From positions 3,461,001 to 3,525,000 of the forward strand of contig NZ_CP061080.1 of NCBI RefSeq assembly GCF_014495845.1: a stretch of 64,000 nt of DNA. The letters run 5' to 3'. Positions 1-8,231 of the stretch are shown in pieces; the stretch's first letter is position 1; each line of letters starts with the position of its first letter. Position numbers and translations under genes: made by a program. Source of the stretch: Aquibium microcysteis. GTDB taxonomy: Bacteria; Pseudomonadota; Alphaproteobacteria; Rhizobiales; Rhizobiaceae. Under the pieces are notes generated by a model. It saw only the letters and a program-made list of their open reading frames with translations. It was not told where the DNA came from and ran no database searches.

Positions 1-190
1 AGGCGGCGCGGTCGGCGGGCGGATATTCGAACAGCCAGCGGAACCGCTCCTCCGCGCCCGGAGCCGTCGACGCCGCGTACAGGCCGTCGCCATGCCGGGC
101 GGCATCGAGCGGCTCCAGCCGCACCAGCCGGCCTTCGAGCGTCGTGCGCTGGGGACGTGGGCGGGGCGTCCAGGTGGAGAGGTCGGACAC
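1..190 (-). CDS. GNAT-family N-acetyltransferase, N-terminal part (runs off the window)
   Basis: The reverse strand from a GTG at 190 encodes about 63 residues with the pattern W-TPRPRPQ-RTTLEGRLVRLEPLD-A-H-L, the usual N-terminus of RimJ/RimL-type GNAT acetyltransferases. These enzymes transfer acetyl from acetyl-CoA to amino groups of proteins or small molecules. An AAGGAG lies seven bases before the GTG and supports this start. The acetyl-CoA-binding part lies beyond base 1. The gene diverges from the vapBC module across about 90 bp. The substrate cannot be told from this fragment. Confidence 0.75.
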   Translation of the reverse strand, partial: MSDLSTWTPRPRPQRTTLEGRLVRLEPLDAARHGDGLYAASTAPGAEERFRWLFEYPPADRAA

Positions 191-219
191 ATGCGGCTCC
201 TTGAAAGCAGGCGGGTGGC

Positions 220-240
220 AGCATATGCTTCCGGCATGCT
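220..240. promoter_or_regulatory. Candidate VapBC operator
   Basis: The perfect 10-base palindrome AGCATATGCT (220-229) is followed by a second ATGCT half (236-240). It sits about 40 bp before vapB in the divergent gap with the acetyltransferase gene. VapBC modules usually repress themselves through inverted repeats at this position. That it is an operator is inference. Confidence 0.4.
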
Positions 241-282
241 TTCATCCACTCCGTTTGCGAAAGCTCAACCGGCGATCGGGTC

Positions 283-582
283 ATGGCCATCACCATCCGC
301 AACAAGGCGACGGAAGACCTGATCCGCAGAATCGGCAGCCGCACGGGCGAAGGCCCGAGCGCCGTCATTCGCCGGTTGGCCGAGAAGGAAGAGGGAAAAA
401 ACCTGCCCGGCGTACCCGAAGCCGAAGTGCAACGGCGCATCGCGGAGTTCGAGGCGATCGCGAGGAAGTTTCCGCCGCCCGATCCGAAGCCATCCTGGGC
501 GGAAATCGAGCGGGAGATGGATGAGATTTTCGACGACGCTCCAGATGATGGATGGATGTCACGGTCAGTTCGACGACCATGA
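283..582 (+). CDS. vapB: VapB-type antitoxin (Rv0623/PSK-like)
   Basis: This 99-residue protein begins MAITIRNKATEDLIRRIGSR, the ribbon-helix-helix start typical of Rv0623-like VapB antitoxins. Its acidic C-terminal half would wrap the toxin. VapB neutralises the VapC RNase and represses the operon as a complex. The TGA stop (580-582) overlaps the ATG of the downstream PIN gene (579-581), the ATGA arrangement usual for co-translated toxin-antitoxin pairs. The ribosome-binding site is weak. Confidence 0.85.
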   Translation: MAITIRNKATEDLIRRIGSRTGEGPSAVIRRLAEKEEGKNLPGVPEAEVQRRIAEFEAIARKFPPPDPKPSWAEIEREMDEIFDDAPDDGWMSRSVRRP

Positions 583-986
583 TCGTTGTAGACACATCGG
601 TGCTCGCCAGGATGTTCCTTCGCGAAAATGGCTACCAAACGCTCCAGCGAGCTGTCTTTGCTTCCGTTTCGGCCCAGGTCCCGGTGTGCTGCGTGGTCGA
701 ATTCGTAGCCCTTCGCCGTCTCGGCGAATCCCGCATGGCATGGTTGGAACGGTTCCTCGATCGCAAAAGCGTTCATGTGGTGGGCGTGGGCCCCGAACAC
801 GGGGAACTGGCGACGCATGCCGCACTGAAGTACGGAAAGGGTTCCGGTCATCCGGCGCAGCTAAACTTTGGCGACTGCCTCGTCTATGCCGTGGCCCGGT
901 ATCGCGACCTGCCTCTCCTTTTCGTCGGTGACGATTTCGGCCGGACCGACGTGATCCCGGCACTACCCCAAAGCATCACAGGATAG
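579..986 (+). CDS. vapC: VapC-type PIN-domain RNase toxin
   Basis: This 135-residue PIN protein starts at the ATG overlapping the antitoxin stop. It shows the four acidic positions of the family: Asp in VVDTS near residue 4, Glu in VVEF near 40, Asp in NFGDCL and Asp in VGDDF. PIN toxins are Mg-dependent endoribonucleases that cut tRNA or rRNA when free of VapB. The next gene starts three bases after the stop, and its Shine-Dalgarno (AGGA) lies inside the last codons of vapC, so the two are probably co-transcribed. No damage is visible, so the module looks functional. Confidence 0.88.
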   Translation: MIVVDTSVLARMFLRENGYQTLQRAVFASVSAQVPVCCVVEFVALRRLGESRMAWLERFLDRKSVHVVGVGPEHGELATHAALKYGKGSGHPAQLNFGDCLVYAVARYRDLPLLFVGDDFGRTDVIPALPQSITG

Positions 987-989
987 ACC

Positions 990-2177
990 ATGCTACATAC
1001 CATATCCGCGTTCGACCGCATCGGCGAGGAGAACGCCTTCGCCGTGCTCGCGCGCGCCACCGCCCTCGCAGCCAAGGGCAGGGACGTCATCAATCTCGGC
1101 ATCGGCCAGCCGGATTTCCGCACGCCGGACCACATCGTGGAAGCGGCCATCAAGGCGCTGCGCGACGGCCATCACGGCTATACGCCCGCCACCGGGCTCC
1201 TGGCCACGCGCGAGGCGGTGGTGCGCCGCACGCTGGCGACGACGGGCGTGGAGGTCTCGCCCGAGAACGTCATGATCCTACCCGGCGGCAAGCCGACCAT
1301 GTATGGCGCGATCACCATGTTCGGCGAACCGGGCGCGGAGATCCTCTATCCCGACCCGGGCTTCCCGATCTATCGCTCGATGATCGAGTTCACCGGCGCG
1401 ACGCCGGTTCCGGTGCCGATCCGCGAGGAGAACGGCTTCGCCTTCTCGGCCGACGAGGTGCTGGCGCTGATCACGCCGAAGACGCGGCTGCTGATCCTGA
1501 ACTCGCCGGCCAACCCGACCGGCGGCGTCACGCCGAAGGCCGAGATCGACCGGCTGGTGGCGGGGCTGGCCGCCCATCCGGACGTGGCGATCCTGTCGGA
1601 CGAGATCTACGACGTGATGACCTATGACGGCGAAACGCACCACTCGCTGCTCTCCTATCCAAAGATCCGTGACAGGCTGATCGTGCTCAACGGCTGGTCC
1701 AAGACCTGGGCCATGACCGGCTGGCGCATGGGCTGGTCGATCTGGCCCGACGGTCTCTACGACAAGATCCGCAAGCTCGCGGTCAACTGCTGGTCTTGTG
1801 TGAACGCGCCGGCGCAGTTCGGCGGCATCGCCGCCATCGATGGACCTCAGGACGAGGTGGAGAAGATGATGCGGGCGTTCGACCGACGTCGAGGCATCGT
1901 CGTCGAAGGACTGAACAGCCTGCCGGGCGTTTCCTGCATCACGCCCAAGGGCGCCTTCTACGCCTTTCCGAACGTCAGGGAGACGGGATGGAAGGCCAAG
2001 GCGCTGGCCAACGCCCTCCTCGACGAGAAGGGCGTGGCGCTGATCGGCGGCCCGGACTTCGGGACTCTCGGCGAAGGGTATCTTCGTCTGTCCTATGCCA
2101 ATTCGGAGGAGAACATCCTGCGCGCCATCGAGCGCATGGACGCCTTCCTCCGCCAGGCCCCGGCTCAGAAGTCGTAG
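990..2177 (+). CDS. Class I/II pyridoxal-phosphate aminotransferase
   Basis: This 395-residue fold-type I aminotransferase (AspC/aromatic-aminotransferase-like) has all main PLP motifs: NSPANPTGG (171-179), SDEIYD (203-208) with Asp204 and Tyr207, and NGWSKTW with the Schiff-base lysine at 238, followed by the arginine of TGWRMGW. It would exchange an amino group between an amino acid and a 2-oxo acid in the cytosol. The substrate is not clear from sequence. The ATG lies three bases after vapC. The 3' end overlaps the convergent transporter gene by 13 bp. Confidence 0.88.
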   Translation: MLHTISAFDRIGEENAFAVLARATALAAKGRDVINLGIGQPDFRTPDHIVEAAIKALRDGHHGYTPATGLLATREAVVRRTLATTGVEVSPENVMILPGGKPTMYGAITMFGEPGAEILYPDPGFPIYRSMIEFTGATPVPVPIREENGFAFSADEVLALITPKTRLLILNSPANPTGGVTPKAEIDRLVAGLAAHPDVAILSDEIYDVMTYDGETHHSLLSYPKIRDRLIVLNGWSKTWAMTGWRMGWSIWPDGLYDKIRKLAVNCWSCVNAPAQFGGIAAIDGPQDEVEKMMRAFDRRRGIVVEGLNSLPGVSCITPKGAFYAFPNVRETGWKAKALANALLDEKGVALIGGPDFGTLGEGYLRLSYANSEENILRAIERMDAFLRQAPAQKS

Positions 2178-3943
2178 AAGAGATAGAGGGCGCTGCAGAC
2201 GGCGACGCCGACGATGAGGTTCATCGGGACGCCGATCTTCAGGAAGTCCGAGAACCGGTAGTTGCCGGCGCCGTAGACCAGCGTGTTGGTCTGGTATCCG
2301 ATCGGCGTCGCGAAACTCGCGCTCGCGCCCATCATGACGGCGATCAGGAACGGCCTCGGGTCGGCACCGAGATGTGTGGCGAGGCCGATGGCGATCGGCG
2401 CGACCAGCACCGCGACTGCGTTGTTGGTCACGAGTTCGGTGAGGACAGAGCACAGGACGTAGATGGCGACGAGGGTCGCGAATGGCGGCAGATCTCCCAG
2501 CGCAGGTGCCAGCGCGTTGACGATGAGGGTGACGCCGCCCGAGCGTTCGAGCCCGGCGCCGATGATCAGCATCGAGAAGATCAGGACGAGGATGGATCCG
2601 TCGATCGAGCCCCAGGCTTCGTCGCTGTCGATGCAGCGCAGCACGAGAATGCCTGCGACCGCGAGCATGGCCAGAATGCCGATGTCCATGACGCCGAGCG
2701 CCGAGAGGACGACCACGGCCATCAGCGCCACGAGTGCCAGCGGAGCCTTGCCGCGGCGATAGGGCCGGCCGCTGGGACGCGAGACCGAGATCAGGTCGGC
2801 GTCCTCCGTCAGCGCGTCGAAATTGTCCGGCGGCCCTTCGAGCAGCAGCTTGTCGGCAGGTCGAAGCTTGACGCTCTCGAGATCCGAGCCGGGAATATGG
2901 CGGTGGCGGTGGGCGCCGAGCACGCGCACGCCGTAGCGGCGGCCGAGCGTCAGATCCATGATGCGCTCGCCCGCGGTGGAGCGATGCGGCGCCACGACCG
3001 CCTCCACCACCACCGTCTCGCCGCTGCGTTCCTGACCGCGCCGCATGCCGACGCGCAACCCGGTCTTCTCGTTGAGCGTCAGCAGTTCCGAGGTGCTGGC
3101 GACGATGATGAGCGAATCGCCCTTCTTCATCACCCGCTCCTGGAGATTGTCGCGGACGATCTCGTTGCCGCTCCGCAACCCGAGGATGCGCAGGCCGGAG
3201 CGCTTGAAGTCCGACAGCTGGCCGATCTTGCTCTGGGTATAGCGGCCCTCGGCACGCACCGTCACTTCGGAAAGGAACTCGGTCTCCGAATTCGAGACGG
3301 CGCTGCTCTCGTCGCGGCGGTCGGGCAGCAGATAGCGGCCGAGGACGACCATGACCAGCGTGCCCGTCAGCGCCGCCACGACCCCGACGGGCGTGATTTC
3401 GAAGATCGAGAAGGGCGCCAGACCGCTTGCGCGTGCCACGCCGTCGACGAGGATGTTGGTCGAGGTTCCGATCAGCGTGCAGGTGCCGCCGAGGATGGCG
3501 GCGTAGGAGATCGGGATCAGCAGCCGGGTCGAGGCGATGCCGACCGCGCGTGCCAGGCGAAAGCCGATCGGGATCAGGATGAGCACGACCGGCGTGTTGT
3601 TCATGAAGGCGGAGGCCACCACGGTGCCGAGGAGCAGCACGGCCACGGCGATGGCGGGACGGCGCGACGCCTTGTCGATCAGCGTCCCGGCGAGGCTTTC
3701 GAGCACCCCGGTCCGCACCAGCGCGCCCGACAGGACGAACATCGCCGCGATCGTGATCGGAGCCGGGTTGGAGAAGGCCGCCATCGCCTGGTCGGGCGTG
3801 GTCAGGCCGAGCAGCAGGAACACGGCGGCACCTGCCGCGGCGGTGACTTCCGGCGGATACTTCTCGACGATGAACGCGCCGAGCAGCAGTCCGAGGAGGA
3901 CCAGCGCCGCATAGCCTTCATATCCCGCGATCAGGAAACTCAT
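2165..3943 (-). CDS. SLC13/DASS-family permease with two TrkA-C (RCK-C) domains
   Basis: This protein of about 592 residues has hydrophobic transmembrane blocks at both ends. Between them is a soluble stretch (about residues 200-370) with two RCK-C-like units (near GLRILGLRSGNEIV and GVRVLGAHRHRHIP). That layout is typical of bacterial SLC13-type sodium/anion symporters (dicarboxylate, sulfate or similar). NPAPITIAAMFVLSGALVRTG and VFLLLGLTTPDQA fit the ArsB/NhaD/SLC13 superfamily. I chose the ATG at 3943 because GGAG lies nine bases upstream. A TTG three codons earlier (3952) has the GGAG almost on top of it. The ligand is unknown. Confidence 0.8.
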   Translation of the reverse strand: MSFLIAGYEGYAALVLLGLLLGAFIVEKYPPEVTAAAGAAVFLLLGLTTPDQAMAAFSNPAPITIAAMFVLSGALVRTGVLESLAGTLIDKASRRPAIAVAVLLLGTVVASAFMNNTPVVLILIPIGFRLARAVGIASTRLLIPISYAAILGGTCTLIGTSTNILVDGVARASGLAPFSIFEITPVGVVAALTGTLVMVVLGRYLLPDRRDESSAVSNSETEFLSEVTVRAEGRYTQSKIGQLSDFKRSGLRILGLRSGNEIVRDNLQERVMKKGDSLIIVASTSELLTLNEKTGLRVGMRRGQERSGETVVVEAVVAPHRSTAGERIMDLTLGRRYGVRVLGAHRHRHIPGSDLESVKLRPADKLLLEGPPDNFDALTEDADLISVSRPSGRPYRRGKAPLALVALMAVVVLSALGVMDIGILAMLAVAGILVLRCIDSDEAWGSIDGSILVLIFSMLIIGAGLERSGGVTLIVNALAPALGDLPPFATLVAIYVLCSVLTELVTNNAVAVLVAPIAIGLATHLGADPRPFLIAVMMGASASFATPIGYQTNTLVYGAGNYRFSDFLKIGVPMNLIVGVAVCSALYLFYDF

Positions 3944-4105
3944 GGGGTCCAACTCCGGCGTCGCCCGGGCCTCGGTCGAAGCCCGTCCTCTCGCGTTCGA
4001 GGCCGCCCTCTCCCGCCTCTGGAGGCTCGCCCGATAAGAGCCCAGCCGGCGCGTCCTGTCGAAGCATAGACTACCACGACCCGTCGCGCGCCGGGCCGCT
4101 TATTC

Positions 4106-4861
4106 TCAACCGCGCCCGACGAACGGCATGTTCGTCGCCATCACCGTCATGAACAGGATGTTGGCGTCCAGCGGCAGGCCCGCCATGTGGACGACCGCCT
4201 CGGCCACGTGGCGTACGTCCATGACCGCCTCGACCGCCATCTCGCCATTGGCCTGCGGGACACCCTTCGTCATCGGTGCGGCCATCTCCGTCAGCGCGTT
4301 GCCGATGTCGATCTGACCGCAGGCGATGCCGAAGGGCCGTCCGTCGAGGGCGAGCGTCTTCGTCAGCCCGGTGATGGCGTGCTTGGTCGTCGTGTAGGGA
4401 ACCGAGCCGGGCCGGGGCGCGTGCGCCGAGATCGAGCCGTTGTTGATGATGCGGCCGCCCTGCGGGGACTGCGAACGCATGTGCCGGAAGGCCGCACGGG
4501 CGCACAGGAACGAGCCGGTGAGGTTGGCGGCGACCATGTCCGTCCAGACCTCGACAGGGATCTCGTCGATCAGCGTCGACTTGAAGCCCATGCCGGCATT
4601 GTTGAAGAGCAGGTCGATGCGCCCGAACTCCGCGGCGGCCCCGTCGAACAGGGCGTCCACCTGAACCGGGTCGGAGACGTCGCAGGCGATGGCCCTGGCC
4701 TTGCCTCCGGCCGTGCCGATACCGGCGATGGCAGCCTCCAGACGGTCCATGCGGCGGCCGGTGAAGACCGTGTTCCAGCCGTTCCTGACCAGTGCGGTGG
4801 CGGCGGCCTTGCCGATTCCGCTTCCCGCGCCCGTGACGATGGCGACCTTGCCGTTGTCCAT
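4106..4861 (-). CDS. Short-chain dehydrogenase/reductase (SDR)
   Basis: This 251-residue classical SDR has the cofactor motif TGAGSGIG near the N-terminus, NNAG in the core, and the catalytic Ser with Tyr-x-x-x-Lys in PYTTTKHA. It would oxidise an alcohol or reduce a ketone with NAD(P)H in the cytosol. The start is the ATG at 4861, preceded by AGGAGG six bases upstream; an in-frame extension upstream has no such site. It stands alone, with about 190 bp to the next gene. The substrate is unknown. Confidence 0.85.
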   Translation of the reverse strand: MDNGKVAIVTGAGSGIGKAAATALVRNGWNTVFTGRRMDRLEAAIAGIGTAGGKARAIACDVSDPVQVDALFDGAAAEFGRIDLLFNNAGMGFKSTLIDEIPVEVWTDMVAANLTGSFLCARAAFRHMRSQSPQGGRIINNGSISAHAPRPGSVPYTTTKHAITGLTKTLALDGRPFGIACGQIDIGNALTEMAAPMTKGVPQANGEMAVEAVMDVRHVAEAVVHMAGLPLDANILFMTVMATNMPFVGRG

Positions 4862-5053
4862 GATGTGCCTCCTCTGCAACGGGCAGCACTTTGCAGAGCG
4901 TCGTCCGAAGCGCAAGCCGGGAGGCCACAAAGAAGGGGCGGCCATTCGCGACCGCCCAGTTCTGGATCAGCTTGGGAGGAGAACAGTTGATCCGACGAAG
5001 GAAAGCATGCGCTCCATTGGTTAACGAAAGCTTAAGGCGCGCGGGCAGGCCCG

Positions 5054-5890
5054 TCAGCCGATCAGCGGCAGGCCCCTCGCCGCCTGGACGAGGACGAAGC
5101 CGGTGAAGGCGACGAAGGCGACCGCGAAGAGCCGGACCGCGAGCACGCCTTGCCGTCCCGGAAGGAGCAGCGCCGCCGCCAGGCCGAAGACCGGGATGAC
5201 GTGCATGGCGTGGGTGGCGAAGAAGTGCGCCACGCGCAGGTCGCCGCCGTCGCGTGCCCAGCCGAGCACCGGCACCGTGCGCGCCGCGGTCCTCGCCTCG
5301 CCCACGAAATGTCCCTGCCCGCCTGCGAGGAAGCCGGCCACCAGCACCGTCAGCACGAAGGTGAGCACCAGCCCGAGCATCAGCGAGGCGCGGAAGGCGG
5401 GCGAAAGCGGAGAGCGAACGTCGCGGCCGATCAGCACCCCGTAGACGAGGGTCGCCGAGGAGAGCCCGATCGCGAACAGCCCCATCACGGGATAGATCGC
5501 CTCCAGGAAGCCTCCGTCGCGGTTGAAATGCGAGGCGACGCCGAAGACCGACGCGCCCATCAGCCACAGCATTTCCGCCCCCACGAGCGCGACGACGGCA
5601 GACGCATACCAGCGATACCACCGGGTGTCGCGGACGCCCGCGGGCAGGTAGGCCGCGAACCAGGCGAGCGTCAGGAGATAGACCGCGAGCGAGGCCTGGA
5701 ACTTCAGCGGCTTGATCCAGACGCCGACGCCGGCGACCATGCGCGTGTCGACCAGCGCCGCGAAGGCGGTGGGCAGCGCCAGCATCAGCATGACCATGCC
5801 CATCGCCGCGAAGCGGGGTTCGCGGCGATGCAGTTCGCCGACAAGGTCGAGGCCCAGGGGAGCGGCACGGCTGGCAATCGGCAAGGCCAT
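5054..5890 (-). CDS. Integral membrane protein of unknown function
   Basis: This 278-residue protein has about seven or eight hydrophobic segments, with few charges except in loops (for example the DTRWYRWY stretch). I cannot name a family with confidence. His residues in AHFFATHAMHVIP lie in or near a membrane segment and could bind heme or metal, but that is speculation. The ATG at 5890 has GGAG eight bases upstream. It lies 26 bp after the ABA4-like gene on the same strand, so the two likely form an operon, with the TetR-family gene diverging from it. Confidence 0.6.
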   Translation of the reverse strand: MALPIASRAAPLGLDLVGELHRREPRFAAMGMVMLMLALPTAFAALVDTRMVAGVGVWIKPLKFQASLAVYLLTLAWFAAYLPAGVRDTRWYRWYASAVVALVGAEMLWLMGASVFGVASHFNRDGGFLEAIYPVMGLFAIGLSSATLVYGVLIGRDVRSPLSPAFRASLMLGLVLTFVLTVLVAGFLAGGQGHFVGEARTAARTVPVLGWARDGGDLRVAHFFATHAMHVIPVFGLAAALLLPGRQGVLAVRLFAVAFVAFTGFVLVQAARGLPLIG

Positions 5891-5916
5891 GGATGTATCT
5901 CCGGGAAAGCTCGGTG

Positions 5917-6348
5917 TCAGGCCGCGGCGGGCGTCGCGCCGGCGCGTGCGTAGCGGATCATGGCGAAGGCGAGGTAGCCGGCGGGTCCGAACAGGAACGT
6001 GGCCGGCAGGCAGGGCAGGACCATCCAGAACGGCACGGCCTCCGACCGCGCGGTCCGCACGATCCAGGCGCCGACGAAGAGGTCGAAGGCGAGATAGTGC
6101 AGCCAGCCGGCCAAGAGCAGCTCACGCGTCTCGAACAGTCTTGCCACGTTGTCGAGGCTGTCGAACCCGCCCTCTCCCGACGTCCAGAAGGCGAGGATCA
6201 GCCCGGCATAGGCGACCGAGAGCGTCAGCGGGATGGCTTGGACGGCAATGGCGTCGGCGAGGCGCGGTACCAGCGGGCTCGCCAGGAGCGCGAGCCATCC
6301 GGCCATGGCCAGCATGCCGGCAGCACCGAAGATCAGGTCTGCGTCCAT
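5917..6348 (-). CDS. ABA4-like family (DUF4281) membrane protein
   Basis: This 143-residue protein of about four transmembrane helices resembles the ABA4-like family: FETRELLLAGWLHYLAFDLFVGAWIVR followed by a C-terminal FGPAGYLAFAMIR. The plant member acts in carotenoid (neoxanthin) formation; bacterial members have no firm role. The start MDAD at 6348 is chosen because GGAG lies six bases upstream. It is the first gene of a probable two-gene operon and diverges from the TetR gene across a 40-bp palindrome. Confidence 0.72.
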   Translation of the reverse strand: MDADLIFGAAGMLAMAGWLALLASPLVPRLADAIAVQAIPLTLSVAYAGLILAFWTSGEGGFDSLDNVARLFETRELLLAGWLHYLAFDLFVGAWIVRTARSEAVPFWMVLPCLPATFLFGPAGYLAFAMIRYARAGATPAAA

Positions 6349-6397
6349 CGGCGGCTCCATCGGGTCTTGACGTTGGCAAGATGGAGGATGACCAGAT

Positions 6398-6437
6398 ATC
6401 TTTATATTGTCAAGATTAATTTTGACGCCGTAAAGAT
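6398..6437. promoter_or_regulatory. 40-bp composite palindrome, probable TetR operator
   Basis: The two-part inverted repeat is ATCTTTA (6398-6404), 4 bases, GTCAA (6409-6413), 8 bases, TTGAC (6422-6426), 4 bases, TAAAGAT (6431-6437). Both arm pairs are perfect. It lies in the gap between the ABA4-like operon (reverse) and the TetR-family gene (forward). TGTCAA/TTGAC within it could also serve as a -35 box in either direction. Binding by the neighbouring regulator is inferred from position and symmetry. Confidence 0.6.
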
Positions 6438-6502
6438 TGAACCTGTCGCGCGTGGCTGATACGACACCTGATCTACACAGCCACGCGCGGCAGGGCATCG
6501 CC

Positions 6503-7150
6503 GTGGGGGACAAGCCATTGGAAGAGAAGCGAAAGACCGGACGGCCGCCCTATCATCATGGCGACCTGCGCCATGCCCTTCTCGAAGCAGCCGAGAAGGA
6601 ACTGGCCGACAAGGGCATCGAGGGTTTCACGCTCCGCGGCTGCGCCAAGCGGGCCGGCGTGTCGCACGCGGCGCCGGCACACCACTTCCGGGATGCCAAC
6701 GGTCTTCTCACCGCGCTTGCGGCGCTCGGCTTCGAACGCTTCCTGTCCTGCCAGAAGGCGCGGCAGGCCGGCGCTCCGCAGGACCCCCGCTCCCAGCTCG
6801 TCGCCTCGGGCCTCGGCTACATCGACTTCGCGCTCGCCAATCCCGCGCTCTTCCGACTGATGTTCGCTTCCGGGCGTGCCGATTTCGCCAGCGTCGATCT
6901 TGCCCGCAACGCCGATGCTGCCTTCGACTATCTGGTGAAGGGCGTCGAGACGATCCGGGGCCGCGACCCCTATCGCGACGCTGCCGGAATGCTGGAGGTG
7001 ATGGCGACCTGGGGGCTGACGCACGGCCTCGCGGACCTGATGCTGTCGGGCCGCATGAAGCCGCTGCTGGCGATGCCGGTGGCGGCGCGCGACGCTGCCT
7101 TGTCCGAGATCATCGGCCGCGCCTTCCCGGAGCGGCCAGACGACCGCTGA
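6503..7150 (+). CDS. TetR/AcrR-family regulator with WHG-type C-terminal domain
   Basis: This protein of about 215 residues has an N-terminal helix-turn-helix beginning at RPPYHHGDLR and including FTLRGCAKRAGVSHAAPAHHF. The C-terminal half (YIDFALANPALFRLMFASG) matches the WHG/TetR_C_33 ligand domain. The start is not certain: GTG 6503 has AGGG seven bases upstream, and TTG 6518 has GGGGGA seven bases upstream. It diverges from the ABA4-like/membrane-protein operon and probably represses it and itself through the palindrome between them. The ligand is unknown. Confidence 0.85.
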   Translation: MGDKPLEEKRKTGRPPYHHGDLRHALLEAAEKELADKGIEGFTLRGCAKRAGVSHAAPAHHFRDANGLLTALAALGFERFLSCQKARQAGAPQDPRSQLVASGLGYIDFALANPALFRLMFASGRADFASVDLARNADAAFDYLVKGVETIRGRDPYRDAAGMLEVMATWGLTHGLADLMLSGRMKPLLAMPVAARDAALSEIIGRAFPERPDDR

Positions 7151-7185
7151 GCCTGCGAAGGCGCGGAGCCGCTCGCGTCAGGCCG

Positions 7186-7932
7186 TCACCAGGGCGATTT
7201 CGGAGCCGGTGCGGCCTGAGCGCCGGTGGCGATCGGCACCTTCACCTCCGACACGGTCGCTTCGATGTGATCGACCAGCGCATCCGGCAACTTCAGCCGT
7301 CCGGCCAGCATGTCGAGATAGCCGCGCTCGGCCCGCGTCTCGGGTTCGATCGCCAGTCGCGAGGCAGTGTAGACTTCGACCCGCTGGGCCTCGGTGACGG
7401 CCGCACCGACGATCGCATCGAGGTCGACGGGCTTCCGCAGCTCGTCGATGAGATAGGCCTCGGCTTCTTCATCCATGCCGGAAAGCCTGAGCCGGTCGGC
7501 GATGCGCGCCCGCTCGGCGTCGTCGACGTGGCCGTCCGCCCGGGCGGCGGCAATCATCGCCCGCACCAGGACGAGGGTGAACTCCGCCTCGCCCTGCGGC
7601 GCCTCCGCCGGATCGAAGCCGGTCGAGGCCGGCGGCGGCAGCAGTTCCGGCTGGGTGGGTACGGAACCGGTGGGCGGCTGGCCGGCCTGATAGTTCTGAT
7701 AGGCCTTGTAGGCCAGTCCGGCGACGGCGGCGAGGCCTCCGAGCTTCAGGGCCGACCCGCCGATGGCCCGCCCCGTTCCGGTTCCGAGCAGGATCGCGGC
7801 CAGCGCACCGGCAGCGAGCGGATTGTCCTTGGCGAGCTGCGTCGCCTGACCCGCCTTGTCGCGAACGGTGCCGCCCATCCCCGGCACCTGGGAGCCGAGC
7901 AGGTCGTCGAGCAGCTTCTTGGGATCGAACAT
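7186..7932 (-). CDS. DUF533 / TerB-like inner-membrane protein
   Basis: This 248-residue protein begins MFDPKKLLDDLLGSQ, has a Gly/Ala-rich hydrophobic region around residues 37-75, and a C-terminal TerB-like helical domain with the acidic ADGHVDDAERARI motif. That layout is DUF533, often labelled tellurite-resistance TerB-like. The molecular role is unknown; the DGHVD acidic cluster may bind metal. The ATG at 7932 has GGAGG four to five bases upstream. Confidence 0.8.
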   Translation of the reverse strand: MFDPKKLLDDLLGSQVPGMGGTVRDKAGQATQLAKDNPLAAGALAAILLGTGTGRAIGGSALKLGGLAAVAGLAYKAYQNYQAGQPPTGSVPTQPELLPPPASTGFDPAEAPQGEAEFTLVLVRAMIAAARADGHVDDAERARIADRLRLSGMDEEAEAYLIDELRKPVDLDAIVGAAVTEAQRVEVYTASRLAIEPETRAERGYLDMLAGRLKLPDALVDHIEATVSEVKVPIATGAQAAPAPKSPW

Positions 7933-7984
7933 GGAGCCTCCGCGCGTGTTGCTCGGCCTCAGATAGGCGGCGGCCCGGGCGGGT

Positions 7985-8188
7985 TCAACGGTCGACGGAG
8001 CCGGATGGTTCGCCGAACCGCGGCGGAACAGGGACCCCGTGCTTCTCGAACAGCCTTGCAACGCCGTCGGCGATGCCGCGGCAGCCGCAGTGGCGCGCGT
8101 GTTCCGAATGCCAGGCGAGCCGCTGCAGTTCGGTCGGGTTCTTCGGCATGGGGTGGCCTTCGTGCCACACGCGGTTGATTCTGGACAT
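7985..8188 (-). CDS. Small conserved-looking protein of unknown function
   Basis: This 67-residue protein begins MSRINRVWHEGHPMPKNPTE and contains HSEHARHCGCRGI, with a Cys-Gly-Cys pair flanked by histidines. The hydrophilic, His/Cys-containing composition suggests possible metal binding. The start at 8188 has AAGG before it. It is downstream of, and on the same strand as, trhO, about 43 bp away. I recall similar small proteins in rhizobia but cannot name a family. Confidence 0.6.
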   Translation of the reverse strand: MSRINRVWHEGHPMPKNPTELQRLAWHSEHARHCGCRGIADGVARLFEKHGVPVPPRFGEPSGSVDR

Positions 8189-8231
8189 GGGCGCCTTTCG
8201 CAGGTTCCCGGAGCGGGAGCGCGACGCGATC

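Noticed and set aside
1796..4069. A 757-codon open frame overlapping the aminotransferase and the transporter
   Set aside because: The product is low-complexity Arg/Asp/His text, antisense to transmembrane segments.
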